Of a DNA stretch of 64,000 nt, positions 62,824 through 64,000 are shown one piece after another (position 1 is the first letter of the stretch; each line of letters starts with the position of its first letter). The notes beneath the pieces were generated by a model. It was not told where the DNA came from. It made no database searches and saw only the letters and a program-made list of their open reading frames with translations. The stretch covers positions 1-64,000 of the forward strand of contig JBLYYE010000021.1 of assembly GCA_048549915.1 (NCBI GenBank). The letters are read 5' to 3'. A program made the position numbers and the translations under genes. This stretch comes from LSUCC0057 sp048549915. Its GTDB lineage: Bacteria > Pseudomonadota > Gammaproteobacteria > Pseudomonadales > Porticoccaceae.

Positions 62824-64000
62824 TTACGCGTTAGCCTGCAGCGCGCTTTTGGCACCACTGAATTGCGTGTCGTGAAGCTGAGCATAACGGCCCTGTGCAT
62901 CGAGTAGCTGCTGGTGGCTGCCAGATTCGACCAGAGTCCCCTCTTCGACCACCAAAATTCTGTCGGCACTCTCAATAGTACTGAGGCGATGGGCAATAAC
63001 GAAGGTGGTGCGGCCTTTCATCAACTGTTCTAAAGCGGCTTGGATATGGCGCTCAGATTCCGTGTCGAGCGCAGAGGTAGCTTCATCAAGAATTAATATC
63101 GGCGCATCTTTGAGCAGTGCCCGAGCTATTGCTATGCGCTGGCGCTGTCCACCGGAGAGCATCACACCATCATCGCCGACCAGTGTCTCATAGCCGTTTT
63201 CTAGCCCTTCAATAAATTCATCTGCATAGGCGAAGCGCGCAGCCTCGCGAACTTTCTCCAGCGGGGTTCCGGCCAGTTCACCGTAGGCAATATTGTTGTA
63301 AATGGTATCGTTGAAGAGTGTCACACGCTGGCTCACCAGAGCGATGTGGCTGCGCAAATTTTGTAACGTATAGGAGTCAATGGGCACACCATCTAAAGTA
63401 ATCGTGCCGCCGGTATGGTTGTAAAAACGCGGAATCAGACTCACCAGGGTGGTCTTGCCAGCACCCGAAGAGCCGACCAGAGCGATGCTTTCGCCAGGTT
63501 CTACACTGAAACTGATCTGATTGAGGACATCGCGGTCTGAATTGCAGTAACGAAAAGAGACATCATCAAAAACAAATCGCCCTTTGACCTGATTTTTTTC
63601 GATACTGCCTTCGTCGAGCTCTTGCTCGCTGTCGAGCACATCAAATATCGATTCGGCTGCGGCAATACCGCGCTGCACTACGGAATTGACTTCGGTGAGC
63701 GCCCGTATTGGCTTAATCAGCATCCCTGAGGCTATCAGGAACGAGAAAAAATTCCCCGCAGTCATTTCGCTTAACATCGAAGGGTGTAACATCACCGCGA
63801 TAATGGCGCCAAAGGCACTGGAAACTAACAGCATCACGGTGGGGTTACTTATCCCTTCGGCCAGCGCCATCTTCATGTTTTGACGGGTGTTGGCGATACT
63901 GGTTTTGTGCATGCGCTCAGTCTCACTGCCGCTGCCACCAAACATTCGCACCTCTTCGTAACCGTTCACCACCTCATGGGTAACGTGGGTTAAATCACCC
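62824..64000 (-). CDS. msbA: Lipid A export ABC transporter MsbA, 5' end beyond the window
   Basis: The frame is open to the window end, so the first part (about 190 residues with the first membrane helices) is missing; about 392 residues are present. THVTHEVVNGYEEVRMFGG is the coupling region. The ATPase has Walker A GSSGAGKTTL, the signature LSGGQRQRIAIARALL and Walker B ILILDEATSALD, then the switch IAHRLSTIE. It flips lipid A-core across the inner membrane. First of the leftward msbA-lpxK-kdsB-murB run. Confidence 0.97.
   Translation of the reverse strand, partial: GDLTHVTHEVVNGYEEVRMFGGSGSETERMHKTSIANTRQNMKMALAEGISNPTVMLLVSSAFGAIIAVMLHPSMLSEMTAGNFFSFLIASGMLIKPIRALTEVNSVVQRGIAAAESIFDVLDSEQELDEGSIEKNQVKGRFVFDDVSFRYCNSDRDVLNQISFSVEPGESIALVGSSGAGKTTLVSLIPRFYNHTGGTITLDGVPIDSYTLQNLRSHIALVSQRVTLFNDTIYNNIAYGELAGTPLEKVREAARFAYADEFIEGLENGYETLVGDDGVMLSGGQRQRIAIARALLKDAPILILDEATSALDTESERHIQAALEQLMKGRTTFVIAHRLSTIESADRILVVEEGTLVESGSHQQLLDAQGRYAQLHDTQFSGAKSALQANA

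Noticed and set aside
1..64000. CRISPR array, insertion sequence or prophage
   Set aside because: No regularly spaced repeats, transposase, integrase or phage structural genes were found.

Overview
The window looks like a chromosomal segment of a marine, light-using gammaproteobacterium. Dense single-strand operons, GC-rich codon use and gammaproteobacterial gene orders (sdhCDAB-sucAB-lpd-sucCD with divergent gltA; msbA-lpxK-kdsB; uvrC-pgsA-tRNA-Cys-tRNA-Leu; prmB-aroC) point to that class. A green-type proteorhodopsin with a complete retinal pathway suggests a SAR92-like or related oligotrophic marine lineage. That lineage call is inference.

Layout. 1-8.5 kb: tRNA-Ser, a secreted DUF3604 protein, a photolyase/cryptochrome, a degenerate sulfotransferase, an SDR, tRNA-Arg, rsmE and a YgiQ-type radical SAM protein. 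8.7-15.9 kb: a visibly AT-richer block, transcribed leftward as proteorhodopsin, crtE, crtI, crtB, crtY, blh, idi2. It makes the C5 isomer balance, GGPP, phytoene, lycopene, beta-carotene and finally the retinal that serves the opsin; a strong hairpin separates the opsin from the pathway genes. 16.2-25 kb: feoAB behind a promoter overlapped by a Fur-like box, a GNAT enzyme, pabB, aroC, prmB, an alpha/beta hydrolase, sixA, DUF4389 and gpsA. 25.2-27.2 kb: htpG with a sigma-32-like promoter.

27.3-31.3 kb is the accessory region: an unrecognised lipoprotein, a secreted Fn3-like/FG-GAP protein broken in frame exactly at a G9 tract, and two overlapping small genes encoding paralogous proteins. The order (large secreted protein with an unrecognised C-terminal domain, then small duplicated cytoplasmic proteins) resembles a toxin-immunity locus. 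It is the best candidate here for an undescribed system, but the function is inferred from layout only.

31.4-48 kb is a TCA-cycle supercluster: sucD, sucC, lpd, sucB, sucA, sdhB, sdhA, sdhD, sdhC (leftward), gltA (rightward), miaE and acnB. 48-55 kb: a VOC protein, nfuA, metH, DUF2970 and a long acyl-CoA dehydrogenase. 55.2-56.7 kb: two tandem paralogous GNAT-like proteins of unknown role next to tRNA-Leu and tRNA-Cys. 56.8-64 kb: an envelope and repair operon read leftward as msbA (cut by the window end), lpxK, kdsB, murB, alkB-like, uvrC, pgsA. Most intergenic terminators are bidirectional hairpins between convergent genes. No CRISPR array, insertion sequence or rRNA was seen.
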